Shown here one piece after another: positions 1-8,930 of a stretch of 64,000 nt of DNA. The DNA is from an archaeon (lineage in GTDB: Archaea; EX4484-52; WAPT01). Positions within the stretch are counted from its first letter, which is position 1. Each line of letters begins with the position of its first letter. The position numbers and the translations under genes are program-made. Below the pieces are notes generated by a model that worked only from the letters and a program-made list of their open reading frames with translations, did not search any database and was not told the origin of the DNA. Where the stretch lies: positions 1 to 64,000 of the forward strand of contig JAPDKB010000009.1 of the NCBI GenBank assembly GCA_029258795.1, written 5' to 3'.

Positions 1-208
1 ACAGTATTCCCCCTCCTGTAGGGCCAACATACTCCTTCAGTATTTTGAGCACCTCTGCCATGAAGTAGTCGGCACCCATCAGCACCAATCTCTTACCATT
101 CACTATAAAGTTACCGTTGGTATCGCCGTGTGCCTTCAGGCCCACAAGCCTCTTGAACTCACCATCCCTTATCTTTTCCATTTTTTTGATATCAAGCTGA
201 ACATCCAC
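1..208 (-). CDS. V4R-family protein, N-terminal part (cut by window edge)
   Basis: Only the first 69 codons are in the window. The reading frame begins at a GTG at 208 preceded by a good ribosome binding site (GAGGTGAT, 6 nt upstream). The segment 'KRLVLMGADYFMAEVLKILK' followed by 'EYVGPTGGG' resembles the N-terminal half of the next gene ('RRLVLVNYKVFGKVVELTKK', 'MVGPG'), which ends in a V4R domain. I infer a tandem paralogue of that gene: a small-molecule-binding sensor domain of unknown ligand. The C-terminal half with the V4R cysteines lies outside the window, so the family call rests on similarity to the neighbour only. Confidence 0.6.
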   Translation of the reverse strand, partial: MDVQLDIKKMEKIRDGEFKRLVGLKAHGDTNGNFIVNGKRLVLMGADYFMAEVLKILKEYVGPTGGGIL

Positions 209-224
209 TTTTATCACCTCATAT

Positions 225-890
225 CTAAGCTTCAGGAGCTGTTACTATGAACTCACAGTATTTATCACCCTTCGCACGGCACTTAACCTCTCTGGCGATC
301 ACCTCTTTTCCATGAAGTGCCATATATGCCCCTGCGACAATTCCTGTCATAAAGTGACACACGGGTTCAGAGGTTTTTATGTTCTCATCCACATAGTAAG
401 CACTTTCGAAGGTGTTATCCATAACTACTCTAACGAATACAGGATTATGACTATCATGTGTGATTTCGGAATTTCCTATCCATCCAGCGTACTTACCATA
501 TCCAAATATCTTTGCGATTATTTCGAGAGGATCATCACCCTTGAGCTTGCCTAAAAACTTTGCGTCTGCTCCGCTGAAGACCCCTTTAAGTGCCAGAAGG
601 GGGGAACTGGAGGACTTGAACATTTTCACGATGTCTTTTGCTGCATTCACTCCAAAATCATAGAAAAATTTCTTGGCTATTCCCGGACCAACCATTTTCT
701 TTGTTAATTCAACGACTTTTCCAAAAACTTTATAATTTACAAGCACTAATCTTCTATCCTTGGCACTAATCTTACCATCCTTATCTGCAGTGATGGTTAC
801 TAACTTTGGTGCGACCTTAAACATCGCCTCTCTAATTTCGATAAGATCCTTCATTTTTTCTTCAGGTATCTCACCAATCAGTTCCACCAT
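225..890 (-). CDS. V4R-domain protein
   Basis: A 221-residue soluble protein. The C-terminal 60 residues have the V4R (4-vinyl reductase) signature: 'PVCHFMTGIVAGAY' followed by 'EVKCRAKGDKYCEFIV', with the conserved Cys-x6-Cys near the end. V4R domains bind small ligands such as hydrocarbons or metals and serve as input domains; the ligand here is unknown. The ATG at 890 is preferred over the upstream GTG at 899 because GTGAGG lies just before it. A TATA-like TTTTATATAC at about 955-964 on the minus strand gives it its own promoter. It lies 16 nt ahead of the partial paralogue. A third, double-domain member is at 30108. Confidence 0.75.
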   Translation of the reverse strand: MVELIGEIPEEKMKDLIEIREAMFKVAPKLVTITADKDGKISAKDRRLVLVNYKVFGKVVELTKKMVGPGIAKKFFYDFGVNAAKDIVKMFKSSSSPLLALKGVFSGADAKFLGKLKGDDPLEIIAKIFGYGKYAGWIGNSEITHDSHNPVFVRVVMDNTFESAYYVDENIKTSEPVCHFMTGIVAGAYMALHGKEVIAREVKCRAKGDKYCEFIVTAPEA

Positions 891-971
891 ATGCCTCACA
901 CCATCACGCTTTTTTGAGCGTTCGACACCGGTTTAACTATTAGACAAATGTTGTATATAAAATTTGTGTTT

Positions 972-3323
972 TCACTTCTGAGTTACGGTTATATGGGTGG
1001 CATTAAACAGGAACCCTCGATTTAGAAGCTGAAGAAGATGTTTGCCCTCGTGCAAAATAAATCTGTTATCGATTCTCATATTCTCGGGCAGTGTTAATAT
1101 AATTCTCAATATCCAGTAATCCTTCAGATTGTATCCAAAGTTTGCGTTCTCTGATTCAAACATTCCAGATCTAGTCCACCCGAGTCTTTCAACAACTCTT
1201 TTTTCGTTATCGTTGGTGAATATTACATATACTTTGTGGTTTTTGATATCATCGACACTCTTTATGAAATTTGACCCGTTCGATCCAAAGATGTGGATGC
1301 CCGAACAGAAATCTATGCCTGCAATTGAGGTATTGATTACCCCAATTACTCCGCACTCCGTTTTTGTGGTGCTATTGAAGTTTCCTTCAATCGATATCGT
1401 GATGTTTCCCACGGTCATTTTTACTCCGCTTGCAATCGTGATTAATGTCTCATTGAAGCCGTAAAGCAGCGAGTTGTTCCACACCTCCACACGTAAGATG
1501 TGTGTACCTCCTCCCAGTGACGAGGAAGGGATGTGTGTTGAGTACACGCCTGCATCCACTTCTCTCAAATTGATTCTGAAGAGCTGAGAAACATTCACAT
1601 CGTTATCTTTAAAAACAAAGCTATTTATGGAAAGCCCGCTAGTTCTTTGGGAGTTATTCTCCACAACTATCAATAAATATATTGTATCCTCCAGACCGAA
1701 AACATCAACTTTATTTGCTATACAATCATTCCAGAAATAGCGCTCTTCATTAGAAACGCAAACATTCACGTTATAACTAACAACGTTCAATTTGGCTGTG
1801 GGAGCAGGAACAACCTCTCTTAATTCGGAACCATTTGACAGAGTTGAACTTGCATGGAAAATGAGGAGATAACTTCCAGGCACAATCTCTGAAAACAGGG
1901 AATCAATGCTAATGAGGGAGTGCCACCACCCTTCAGAGTTTCGAGAACTCGTGTTTTCAAGATACACAACCGCATGCTCATTGGACGGAGAAATCATCTC
2001 GACCCATACAGAGCTAATGTCGGCATCTCTGTTCCTGTAAACATAACAGCTTATATTGATTCTGGGGTCAGCCTTAACAGCGCTTAATGGGGATGATGTT
2101 GCACTACCAGCCAAAAATATACCGCTGGCGTTTTCAATCCCTATTCTCACAACAAACCCACTCTCATTCCACCCATAATCCCCGTTTTCATCCCACACCT
2201 CCACACTCAAAACATGCGTCCCAGCATCACGTGGAGCAATGAAGGAATAATTGTACTTCCCGGCATCATCGGTTGTGGTGAAAACACTCTCGCTTCCAAT
2301 GCTAACAACAGCAGGTTCAACGTCCACAACCTTCCTTAAGAACACATCATCGAAGTAGGAGCTATAGGCCGACGAGAAAAACACGCTGATCGTTAAACCC
2401 AAACCCACGCTGTGGTATCCGGAGCTAACACTGAACTTGGCCACACCACCATAAAGACCAGCACCGCTATAACTCTGGCTGAAAACCACATTTCCATCCA
2501 CATTAACAACAGTGTTCACAGTACTCAAAAACCCGGGTGCATCGTTCCTGTACTTGAAAACGAGTTCATAGTTCCCTCCATCCAGATAGATGGAGTGCTG
2601 ACTCAACGCCTGACAGGAGGAAAACCACCCAGCTCTAGCTCTAACCTCCATCGAGTAAGGATGCGAGCTGTAATACGCTGTACTCACTTCATTCCATGCA
2701 TTACCACAATCATGACTTAAACTCCACCCGTCAAGCAAGCCATCATCAAAGTCATCATAAAAAACAAACACGGCAGAAGCATTGCTTCTGCTGGTAGCGT
2801 TAGCATTACCATAAACCATAAATATCTCGGTCCCCTTGCTGGCTGAGATGAACGGGACCTTAACCCAGATAACCGTACTTACGCTACCACACCCACTCTC
2901 AACCCAGTAATCAAGCAGCTTTCCACTCCTATCCACAAACCTGATATCACCACAATCACTTCTCATCTTTCCAGCGGAAATTAAGCTTGAAGTATCAACC
3001 ACAACCCGAATGGTGTAGTTCCACACATCAACACTGCCGCCACTAACATTTATGCTCCTCCAGAATTTCCATAACCCGTTCTCACCCTTCAAATACCCTC
3101 CATCTCCAACCATTTCAGCAAGACCACCATCCAGCTTGAAATGCAACGGCACCCTGCCAACAACCTTTCCACTTGAATTGACAACATGTCCACTCACGCT
3201 CACCTTCTCATACGGATTCACCATCGTGGCATTCAGCCCAACACTCACGTTCAGTGCTACACACAAATGTATGTAAAGAGGCAGGGGCAACAGGAATCCC
3301 AGAATTAAATACCGCTTTACCAT
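972..3323 (-). CDS. Secreted DUF2341 surface protein, likely pilus-associated adhesin
   Basis: A 783-residue exported protein. Residues 1-24 form a signal peptide (Lys-Arg, hydrophobic core, 'CVALN'). Residues about 100-175 match the DUF2341 domain ('WNYTIRVVVDTSSLISAG', 'DIRFVDRSGKLLDYW', 'GTEIFMVYGNA'), which is found in archaeal and bacterial surface proteins and probably binds carbohydrate. The rest is beta-rich, Ig-like and dense in N-x-S/T glycosylation sites. No C-terminal membrane segment is visible. It is the last gene of the pilus operon, 16 nt after the pilin, so it may be a tip or shaft adhesin (inference). The N-terminal stretch also resembles an Ig-fold stalk. Confidence 0.7.
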   Translation of the reverse strand: MVKRYLILGFLLPLPLYIHLCVALNVSVGLNATMVNPYEKVSVSGHVVNSSGKVVGRVPLHFKLDGGLAEMVGDGGYLKGENGLWKFWRSINVSGGSVDVWNYTIRVVVDTSSLISAGKMRSDCGDIRFVDRSGKLLDYWVESGCGSVSTVIWVKVPFISASKGTEIFMVYGNANATSRSNASAVFVFYDDFDDGLLDGWSLSHDCGNAWNEVSTAYYSSHPYSMEVRARAGWFSSCQALSQHSIYLDGGNYELVFKYRNDAPGFLSTVNTVVNVDGNVVFSQSYSGAGLYGGVAKFSVSSGYHSVGLGLTISVFFSSAYSSYFDDVFLRKVVDVEPAVVSIGSESVFTTTDDAGKYNYSFIAPRDAGTHVLSVEVWDENGDYGWNESGFVVRIGIENASGIFLAGSATSSPLSAVKADPRINISCYVYRNRDADISSVWVEMISPSNEHAVVYLENTSSRNSEGWWHSLISIDSLFSEIVPGSYLLIFHASSTLSNGSELREVVPAPTAKLNVVSYNVNVCVSNEERYFWNDCIANKVDVFGLEDTIYLLIVVENNSQRTSGLSINSFVFKDNDVNVSQLFRINLREVDAGVYSTHIPSSSLGGGTHILRVEVWNNSLLYGFNETLITIASGVKMTVGNITISIEGNFNSTTKTECGVIGVINTSIAGIDFCSGIHIFGSNGSNFIKSVDDIKNHKVYVIFTNDNEKRVVERLGWTRSGMFESENANFGYNLKDYWILRIILTLPENMRIDNRFILHEGKHLLQLLNRGFLFNATHITVTQK

Positions 3324-3338
3324 GAATTCTTGTTGTGT

Positions 3339-3794
3339 TTACTGAATTATAAAATAATCTCTCTCCACACTGACTGCATTCATACCGCATCTTCGCGGCA
3401 CCACTCTAACTTCTTTAACCGAAGGAGGAACACCATCCAGAACTATATAACCGATATCTCCCGGAGAGAGTGTCCCAAGAGAGAAATTTGCACCGTTACG
3501 ATACACCGCTATATCGTAACTCTCGTTCACAACCACCACTTTATCTATGTTCACGCTTCTTGTACCGCTCGCACGAACTCTAACTATCATCCTCTTTTCA
3601 GCAGCAGAATAAACTACCTCATCGACGTTTATGGTGGCGTAGGAACAACCTATCTCGCTTGTATCTGCCAGTTCTTCGGTTTGTTGCTTGGCGATGAATT
3701 TCATCCATCCGCCTATAAATCCCGCTAAACCCACGACTATTACAACAAGTAAAACCGACGCAAGCAATGGTGAGATACCACACCTATTCCTCAC
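3339..3794 (-). CDS. Type IV pilin / archaellin-like protein
   Basis: The N-terminus 'VRNRCGISPLLASVLLVVIV' is the classic archaeal class III (prepilin) signal: a short basic leader, a Gly before the cleavage site, ISP, then one hydrophobic helix that forms the pilus core. I chose the GTG at 3794 because GGAGGG sits 8 nt upstream and the resulting leader is short, as is usual; an ATG at 3809 would add five residues. The remaining 120 residues are a beta-rich globular domain with two cysteines. Processing would need a PibD/FlaK peptidase, not in this window. It is co-transcribed with the ATPase and platform genes upstream. Confidence 0.75.
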   Translation of the reverse strand: MRNRCGISPLLASVLLVVIVVGLAGFIGGWMKFIAKQQTEELADTSEIGCSYATINVDEVVYSAAEKRMIVRVRASGTRSVNIDKVVVVNESYDIAVYRNGANFSLGTLSPGDIGYIVLDGVPPSVKEVRVVPRRCGMNAVSVERDYFIIQ

Positions 3795-3812
3795 GTACAC
3801 ACCCTCCATAAC

Positions 3813-4355
3813 TCATATTAATGGTTGTTCACCTTTATATGTGAAAAAGCTCCATCCTAAAGGAGGCCTTTTTGCTATTGCCGTTACTTCCACACATTTA
3901 TCGAATATTTTAACGATTTCAGGACCACCATCTGCACCCGCATGCTCACCATTTTCACCAAAGAATTCACTAACATTGATGTAGATGTAAGCAGAGGAGC
4001 CCCTCGGTATGGTTATTTTTGTTTCATTTAATCTTTTTTCAATCTTCGAATCCCCAACACTCACGATAATCAGCGAGGGTTCGATTTCACGCAATCCTGT
4101 GTTTTGAATGTAAACTGCAAAAACATGCGATTTTGGATCATACTGGCTGTACACCTCCCTTATTTCAAAGGATTTGTGAAGACAGCTCTCATTAACTTTT
4201 TCAGCTCTCGGAGTTGTTATCATCCTTCCAGATACAAGTATGACCGCAACTCCAATCACGACCAGCACAAGTATTACTGTTATTTTTTTCTCGTTAAAGG
4301 AGGATAATACCATGAGTTTAATTGTGTTTTTTTCACATTTATATCTGTTTTTCAT
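3813..4355 (-). CDS. Membrane-anchored pilin-like protein, hypothetical
   Basis: 180 residues with one membrane helix near residues 25-43 ('ITVILVLVVIGVAVILVSG') and an extracellular beta-rich domain with three cysteines. It lacks the G-ISP type prepilin motif of its neighbour, so it may be a minor pilin or a pseudopilin-like anchor; this is inferred from position. Its ATG overlaps the stop codon of the TadC-like gene in an ATGA arrangement, implying translational coupling, and the pilin gene starts 18 nt further on. An internal ATG at 4313 would place the helix closer to the start. I do not recognise the family. Confidence 0.6.
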   Translation of the reverse strand: MKNRYKCEKNTIKLMVLSSFNEKKITVILVLVVIGVAVILVSGRMITTPRAEKVNESCLHKSFEIREVYSQYDPKSHVFAVYIQNTGLREIEPSLIIVSVGDSKIEKRLNETKITIPRGSSAYIYINVSEFFGENGEHAGADGGPEIVKIFDKCVEVTAIAKRPPLGWSFFTYKGEQPLI

Positions 4356-5260
4356 GAAAATATCCCGTGTCCTATCACCATTAACAAGTACCCTGTGATG
4401 GATAATACTAAAGAATGCTTCAGTCCATCAGTAAATGTGCCTTCAGCAAGTTTTCCTATAGCCAGTCCTGAAAAGAATCCCTGTATCAGAACCATTCTTA
4501 GAAAAAGTTTGTGATATTCCTCCAAGCTTATGCCAGAACCCATAACTGCCATACCTCCTCCCATAAATGTTGCTGCTTTACCTCCGAGTTCTGTTGCACC
4601 ACCACCGAGAAGAGAAGGCAAGAGAAAATCTTGCAATGCTATCATTATGCCTATAAAGATAAAGAATATGAGATAGCCCTGTGTCCTCTGACTGGATATC
4701 ATGGACCTTCTTTCATCCTTTATTTTTTCAACTTCGACTGTGGCTTTGGTAACAGAATCTATGGCTTCAGCCAGTTCTCCACCACTTCTATGTGCTTCTA
4801 TTATTACTGACACCGCTCTCGCTATCACTCTGCTTCTTGTGGCTTTCATGAACTCTTTCAAGGCGGTTTCAAAGGGCACGCCCCATGAAATCTGCGCCAC
4901 CATTCTTTTAACCAGTGGGTTAAGCGCTCCATAATCCGCTTTTGAAGCATATTTTAAGGATAGGGGTAAGCTCATTCCACCACGTAGACCCTCAACAACT
5001 TCTCTCATGAAGTCCGGGAAGCGCTCCTCCATCTCCTTTATCCTCCTGTACTTCATGTATCTCATCATGGCCGGAGGTACAATCACCACTACTAACGCTA
5101 CAGCATTGAGCACATTGCTCAAAAGAGCCATCCCGGGAATGCGAGAAATATACAATACGTTGAAGATATAGATAAATACACCTCCGATAAGCGATGCTAC
5201 AAGCATATATATCTCTTCTTTCTCGATGTTGGCTTCCTCCAAAAACTTGTTGAAATCCAT
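4352..5260 (-). CDS. TadC/FlaJ-type pilus assembly membrane protein (second half)
   Basis: 302 residues with a T2SSF (GspF) domain: two N-terminal membrane helices (residues about 20-65), a cytoplasmic helical region with 'FMREVVEGLRGGMSLPLSLK' and 'GGELAEAIDSV', then three or four C-terminal helices. Such proteins form the inner-membrane platform of type IV pili and archaella and are driven by the GspE/FlaI ATPase. Archaellar FlaJ carries two such domains in one chain; here they are in two adjacent genes, as in Tad systems (TadB/TadC). It lies 10 nt downstream of its partner. Confidence 0.8.
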   Translation of the reverse strand: MDFNKFLEEANIEKEEIYMLVASLIGGVFIYIFNVLYISRIPGMALLSNVLNAVALVVVIVPPAMMRYMKYRRIKEMEERFPDFMREVVEGLRGGMSLPLSLKYASKADYGALNPLVKRMVAQISWGVPFETALKEFMKATRSRVIARAVSVIIEAHRSGGELAEAIDSVTKATVEVEKIKDERRSMISSQRTQGYLIFFIFIGIMIALQDFLLPSLLGGGATELGGKAATFMGGGMAVMGSGISLEEYHKLFLRMVLIQGFFSGLAIGKLAEGTFTDGLKHSLVLSITGYLLMVIGHGIFS

Positions 5261-5270
5261 AATTATTACC

Positions 5271-6347
5271 TCACACTTCTGGTTGAGATACAGACAGCAT
5301 CAACAGGAATATGAAATTCAGAGATGGCAGCACGAAATAGATTCCGAGTTTCATGAGAGTCAATAGGTCAAAACCCATAAACCCGCCTTTTGATGGTAGA
5401 ACGCTCATTATTGCGAAAACCGTAACCATGAGTAGGGGTGCGATTATCAATAACGCAGTATACATGTCCGCAAAGGTGGACAGATTTTCTATATACTTCT
5501 TTCTTTCCAGCCTGTAATTGAAAAGCGCCCTTTCTGCCATCTCATTCAGATATTCCCTGAGATTTCCACCACTCTCTATTATGGATAGCATACCGAATAG
5601 TAATTCTTTCAGCTTTTGTGAAGACGTCCTTCTGGCAACATAACGTATGGCTGTGGTTATATCCTCACCAAATATTTTTACTCTCTCCACAATTCTTCTG
5701 GATTCTTCAGATATGCCGCCATATTCTGTAAATTCACTCAGCATCTCAAAGGTTTTGTCAGGAGGTACTCCCGATGTTGTTATGGCAGCCATGTGGCTTA
5801 AAGCGAAGGTCAGATTGGCATCTATACTGGATTTCATTCTCGATATTTTATTAACCGGGTAAAAATAAAATAACAGGAAAGTGATAGTAGCGGCTCCTAC
5901 CGATGCAGCGAGTAAAACGAGGATGAGCTTGAGTCCGGTGATTTTGAGTAAGGATACTATGGGATATACTACTATAAAACCAGAGATTCCAACGAAAAAG
6001 GACACGCCAACTGCCGTCGAGAAATACGTTTCTGGGAGTACTCTCATGGACGCCATTTCCAGATTTCTGGACATTTTTTTATAGATGCCGGGGCAGTAAT
6101 TTGCAATTTTTCCAAATACTGCATTGAAGAATATCGAGCTATTTTTGGAGTAGTAAGCATCTCCTATGATTTCCATTAAATTCTTCACAGAATCGCTTAC
6201 CTTTGGCGTTTTGAATTTTTTCTTTTCCTTCTTTTCCTCCGTTATCAATCCAGCTTTCTTTAACTTTTCTATAATTTCTTCTTTATTTTTGTTCATTTTT
6301 CTTCTTTTTGGATGAAAAAAAAGCAATTTTGCTTTCATGATTCTCAC
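5271..6347 (-). CDS. TadB/FlaJ-type pilus assembly membrane protein (first half)
   Basis: 358 residues: a lysine-rich cytoplasmic N-terminus of about 100 residues, two membrane helices (about 108-165), a cytoplasmic T2SSF domain containing 'ANLTFALSHMAAITTSGVPP' and 'ESGGNLREYLNEMAERA', and C-terminal helices. It pairs with the following T2SSF gene to build the pilus platform. The first codon overlaps the stop of the KaiC-like gene (GTGA); an ATG three codons further in (6338) is an alternative start. Gene order ATPase, KaiC-like, platform mirrors flaI/flaH/flaJ functions in the archaellum. Confidence 0.8.
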   Translation of the reverse strand: MRIMKAKLLFFHPKRRKMNKNKEEIIEKLKKAGLITEEKKEKKKFKTPKVSDSVKNLMEIIGDAYYSKNSSIFFNAVFGKIANYCPGIYKKMSRNLEMASMRVLPETYFSTAVGVSFFVGISGFIVVYPIVSLLKITGLKLILVLLAASVGAATITFLLFYFYPVNKISRMKSSIDANLTFALSHMAAITTSGVPPDKTFEMLSEFTEYGGISEESRRIVERVKIFGEDITTAIRYVARRTSSQKLKELLFGMLSIIESGGNLREYLNEMAERALFNYRLERKKYIENLSTFADMYTALLIIAPLLMVTVFAIMSVLPSKGGFMGFDLLTLMKLGIYFVLPSLNFIFLLMLSVSQPEV

Positions 6348-7087
6348 TCAATGGTCACGAACACCTCCTCATGCGGGTATATTACCATCCCATTAGGAGT
6401 TATTTTAATGGGATGAACTTTGGAAGAATGGTTCGTTCTTCTCATTTTCCTTATAATTATCACTCTTACATATTCTGTCTGCGCGAGTATGTAGTATAGC
6501 AGGATTATTCCGTCACACACGAACTCTTCCACATCAAACCTGCTCAGCTTCCTGAGATTGTCGGACGGTATCTCTGACGTTAAGAGAGCAACGGCCTGAT
6601 GTTCAAAAATAAGGTCCTGAATGTCCATCAAGCACTTTCGAATCTCTCTTACATCTCGAAGGTAGAGGTTCATAGCGCTTATAGAGTCAATCACGACACG
6701 TTTTGCTCCCATTTCTCTAACGTTTGAGGCAAGTATGTCAAAGATGTTTTCATACTTGTAGGGGTCGTATTTTATTATGCGTATCATATCTTGGGACATT
6801 AACTCCTCCATATTCCATCCAAACTGCTTACAGGTTCGAAGTACTGCGGACTCTCTCTCCTCAAGGCTCAGATAGAACCCCTTTTCTCCGTTTAGCGCAC
6901 CCCTATAAAGAAACTCAAGGGCGAACATCGTTTTTCCACTACCTGCAGGTCCGGCAAGCAATACTGTGTTACCAGCTGGGATTCCACCATCCACAAGCTC
7001 ATCCGCGCCCTCTATTCCAATCTTTATTCTGGGCATGTTATCTTCTCCAGTGTCTGTTGTGGCCGTCATGAAATCCATACTGCTCAT
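6344..7087 (-). CDS. KaiC/FlaH-like RecA-fold ATPase in the pilus operon
   Basis: 247 residues. Walker A is 'GPAGSGKTMFALEF' near residue 47, Walker B is 'KRVVIDSIS' near residue 130, and the chain ends with the KaiC-family motif 'IRKMRRTNHSSKVHPIKI'. This is a single-domain KaiC-like ATPase. In archaella, FlaH is a KaiC-like protein that binds FlaI; the position between the GspE-type ATPase and the platform genes suggests the same role here. Unlike many FlaH proteins it keeps an intact Walker B, so it may hydrolyse ATP. The ATG at 7087 follows GGGTGA; upstream GTG is possible. An AT-rich gap of 68 nt before it could hold an internal promoter. Confidence 0.75.
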   Translation of the reverse strand: MSSMDFMTATTDTGEDNMPRIKIGIEGADELVDGGIPAGNTVLLAGPAGSGKTMFALEFLYRGALNGEKGFYLSLEERESAVLRTCKQFGWNMEELMSQDMIRIIKYDPYKYENIFDILASNVREMGAKRVVIDSISAMNLYLRDVREIRKCLMDIQDLIFEHQAVALLTSEIPSDNLRKLSRFDVEEFVCDGIILLYYILAQTEYVRVIIIRKMRRTNHSSKVHPIKITPNGMVIYPHEEVFVTIE

Positions 7088-7155
7088 CTTTTTCACCCGT
7101 GTTAAGATTCTTTTTGATAACTATAAATTAGTGTGCAACACCATAATATATTTTT

Positions 7156-8847
7156 TCAGGTGTTTGCGCTCAGCTCATTTGAATTACTTTGTTCAGCACT
7201 TTGGATGTTTATGCTCGTTTTATTCATACTTTTGTTCTCCTCCATCATTTTTATGGCTCTTTTCTTGTCTTTATAATAAAGAGATATGAGCTTGCTTACT
7301 TCATTGAAGTCAAATATTTTGTTGTTATAAATCCATTCAAGATATTTCCTCCTGGTGTCTATCTCTTTTTCGATTTGATGGGGGGGCATCCCTATTTCTA
7401 CCGATATTACGTCAAGAACGTAACTCCTTTTCTTTGCAAACTTATCGAAAGCAGGATCCCATGTGAACACCTTGTTTATTCTGGCTTTTCCTGTGCCAGG
7501 ATCTATCGTCTCGAGCTCCACTATCTCCTTTATTCTCCTAGCCGATTTACCTAGATGCGGGGTCTTATGCATAATTATAATTATATCTAGTGTCTCAAGT
7601 AGAGACGGAGGAAGTTCGATGGGAGGTGTTTGCATTCTTTTGATTATATCATCCACACTACCACCGTGAATCGTGCTTAAAGCCGTGTGACCAGAAGCCA
7701 TACCCTGAAATAGGACTGTGGCTTCCCTACCCCTAACCTCGCCCACTATAATGTAATCAGGATTCTGCCTAAAGCTCGCTTTCAGCAGATCAAACATGCT
7801 GACTTCCCCATATTTGGTAGCGGATTCAGTAACTCCAAATCCTGTTCTGGACACTGCTGGAATCCAGTTATCGTGGTAAAGATTAAGCTCTCTCGTATCT
7901 TCTATGCTGACTATTTTAGCTTCCGGCGGTATGAAGGACACCACAGCATTCATAATACTCGTTTTACCTGCTCCGGTACCTCCCGCAATTAGTATGTTCT
8001 TTCCATGCTCCACCGTGAACCAAAGATACGCTAACACTTCTGAAGATGCTGTGCCGAGTCGCATCATATCTATGGGGCTGTATGGTGTGGCTCTAAATTT
8101 TCTTATGGAGAATGTAGGACCCCTCGTTGTCACATCACTTGCCAGAGTTGCGTTGACTCTGGAGCCATCGGGCAAGCTTCCGTCCAGTAAGGGCTCCGCA
8201 TAAGATATGTAACGACCGCATCTTTCCGCAAGCTTGATAACGAATTCTTGAAGCTCACGCTTGTCATCAAAAATAACATTGGATTTTATGTTCCCGAATT
8301 TCTTATGTGTTATGTAGAGGGGGACGCTGACACCATCACACCCTATATCCTCAATGTATTCGTCGTGCATGAGCGGTTCTAGCTTGTTCAGTCCCACGAA
8401 GTCACGATAAACGTAATAGAAAATTTTGGTGAACTGTCCCGGCTTTATATTGAGGCGAAGCTCTTTTATTATTTTCAAGCTTTTGGATTTGAGGTATTCG
8501 AGCAGCTTTTCTGGATCGCCTGCCTCATCAAAATCTATATCTATAACTTTCACCAAACTCTCTTTCAATTTGTTGAAGATTTCTTTTTCCTCCTCGCTTA
8601 ATTTTGGCTCTATCACTTCATAAACAAGCTCTTTATTTTCCTCATCCCATCTTATTCTTGCATAAGCAAAAGGGTGAATTAACGGATACCTGACATCTGT
8701 TTGTGAAACGTCCTTTATTACGGGAAGAACGACATATTTTTTCTTCAGACCTATTCTGAACATCTCTATTTCTCTCTCTATGGTTTTGAGCTCTTCTTTT
8801 GCTTCAAGATAGCGCTTTCTTAACCATCCTCTTAATTGCAATCCCAT
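7156..8847 (-). CDS. GspE/FlaI/TadA-type secretion ATPase
   Basis: 563 residues. The core has Walker A 'IAGGTGAGKTSIMNAV' near residue 285, the Asp box 'SIEDTRELNL', Walker B 'PDYIIVGEVRGREATVLFQG' and the His box 'GHTALSTIHGGSVDDIIKRM', in the order of the type II/IV secretion ATPase family. It is the motor for pilus or archaellum assembly in the cytoplasm, docking on the TadC-like platform encoded downstream. The N-terminal 230 residues are the usual membrane-proximal adaptor region. The C-terminal 60 residues are low-complexity, Lys/Asn/Ser-rich. It is the first gene of a seven-gene operon and is divergent from GGPP synthase across 83 nt. Confidence 0.9.
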   Translation of the reverse strand: MGLQLRGWLRKRYLEAKEELKTIEREIEMFRIGLKKKYVVLPVIKDVSQTDVRYPLIHPFAYARIRWDEENKELVYEVIEPKLSEEEKEIFNKLKESLVKVIDIDFDEAGDPEKLLEYLKSKSLKIIKELRLNIKPGQFTKIFYYVYRDFVGLNKLEPLMHDEYIEDIGCDGVSVPLYITHKKFGNIKSNVIFDDKRELQEFVIKLAERCGRYISYAEPLLDGSLPDGSRVNATLASDVTTRGPTFSIRKFRATPYSPIDMMRLGTASSEVLAYLWFTVEHGKNILIAGGTGAGKTSIMNAVVSFIPPEAKIVSIEDTRELNLYHDNWIPAVSRTGFGVTESATKYGEVSMFDLLKASFRQNPDYIIVGEVRGREATVLFQGMASGHTALSTIHGGSVDDIIKRMQTPPIELPPSLLETLDIIIIMHKTPHLGKSARRIKEIVELETIDPGTGKARINKVFTWDPAFDKFAKKRSYVLDVISVEIGMPPHQIEKEIDTRRKYLEWIYNNKIFDFNEVSKLISLYYKDKKRAIKMMEENKSMNKTSINIQSAEQSNSNELSANT

Positions 8848-8871
8848 ACTATTCTGTTTTTATTTTCTGGC

Positions 8872-8880
8872 ATTTATATT
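8872..8880 (+). promoter_or_regulatory. Probable TATA box for GGPP synthase
   Basis: ATTTATATT lies in the 83-nt divergent gap between the secretion ATPase and the prenyl transferase gene. Transcription would start about 25 nt downstream, leaving a leader of about 30 nt. Confidence 0.45.
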
Positions 8881-8930
8881 TTTGCGCGAGAGAAGGAACA
8901 ATTAAAAAGTTTTGGGAAAGAATATCTTCC

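Noticed and set aside
8799-8930. Extended N-terminus of GGPP synthase
   Set aside because: The extra 44 codons overlap the divergent ATPase gene start and read as antisense; the family begins near the ATG at 8931.
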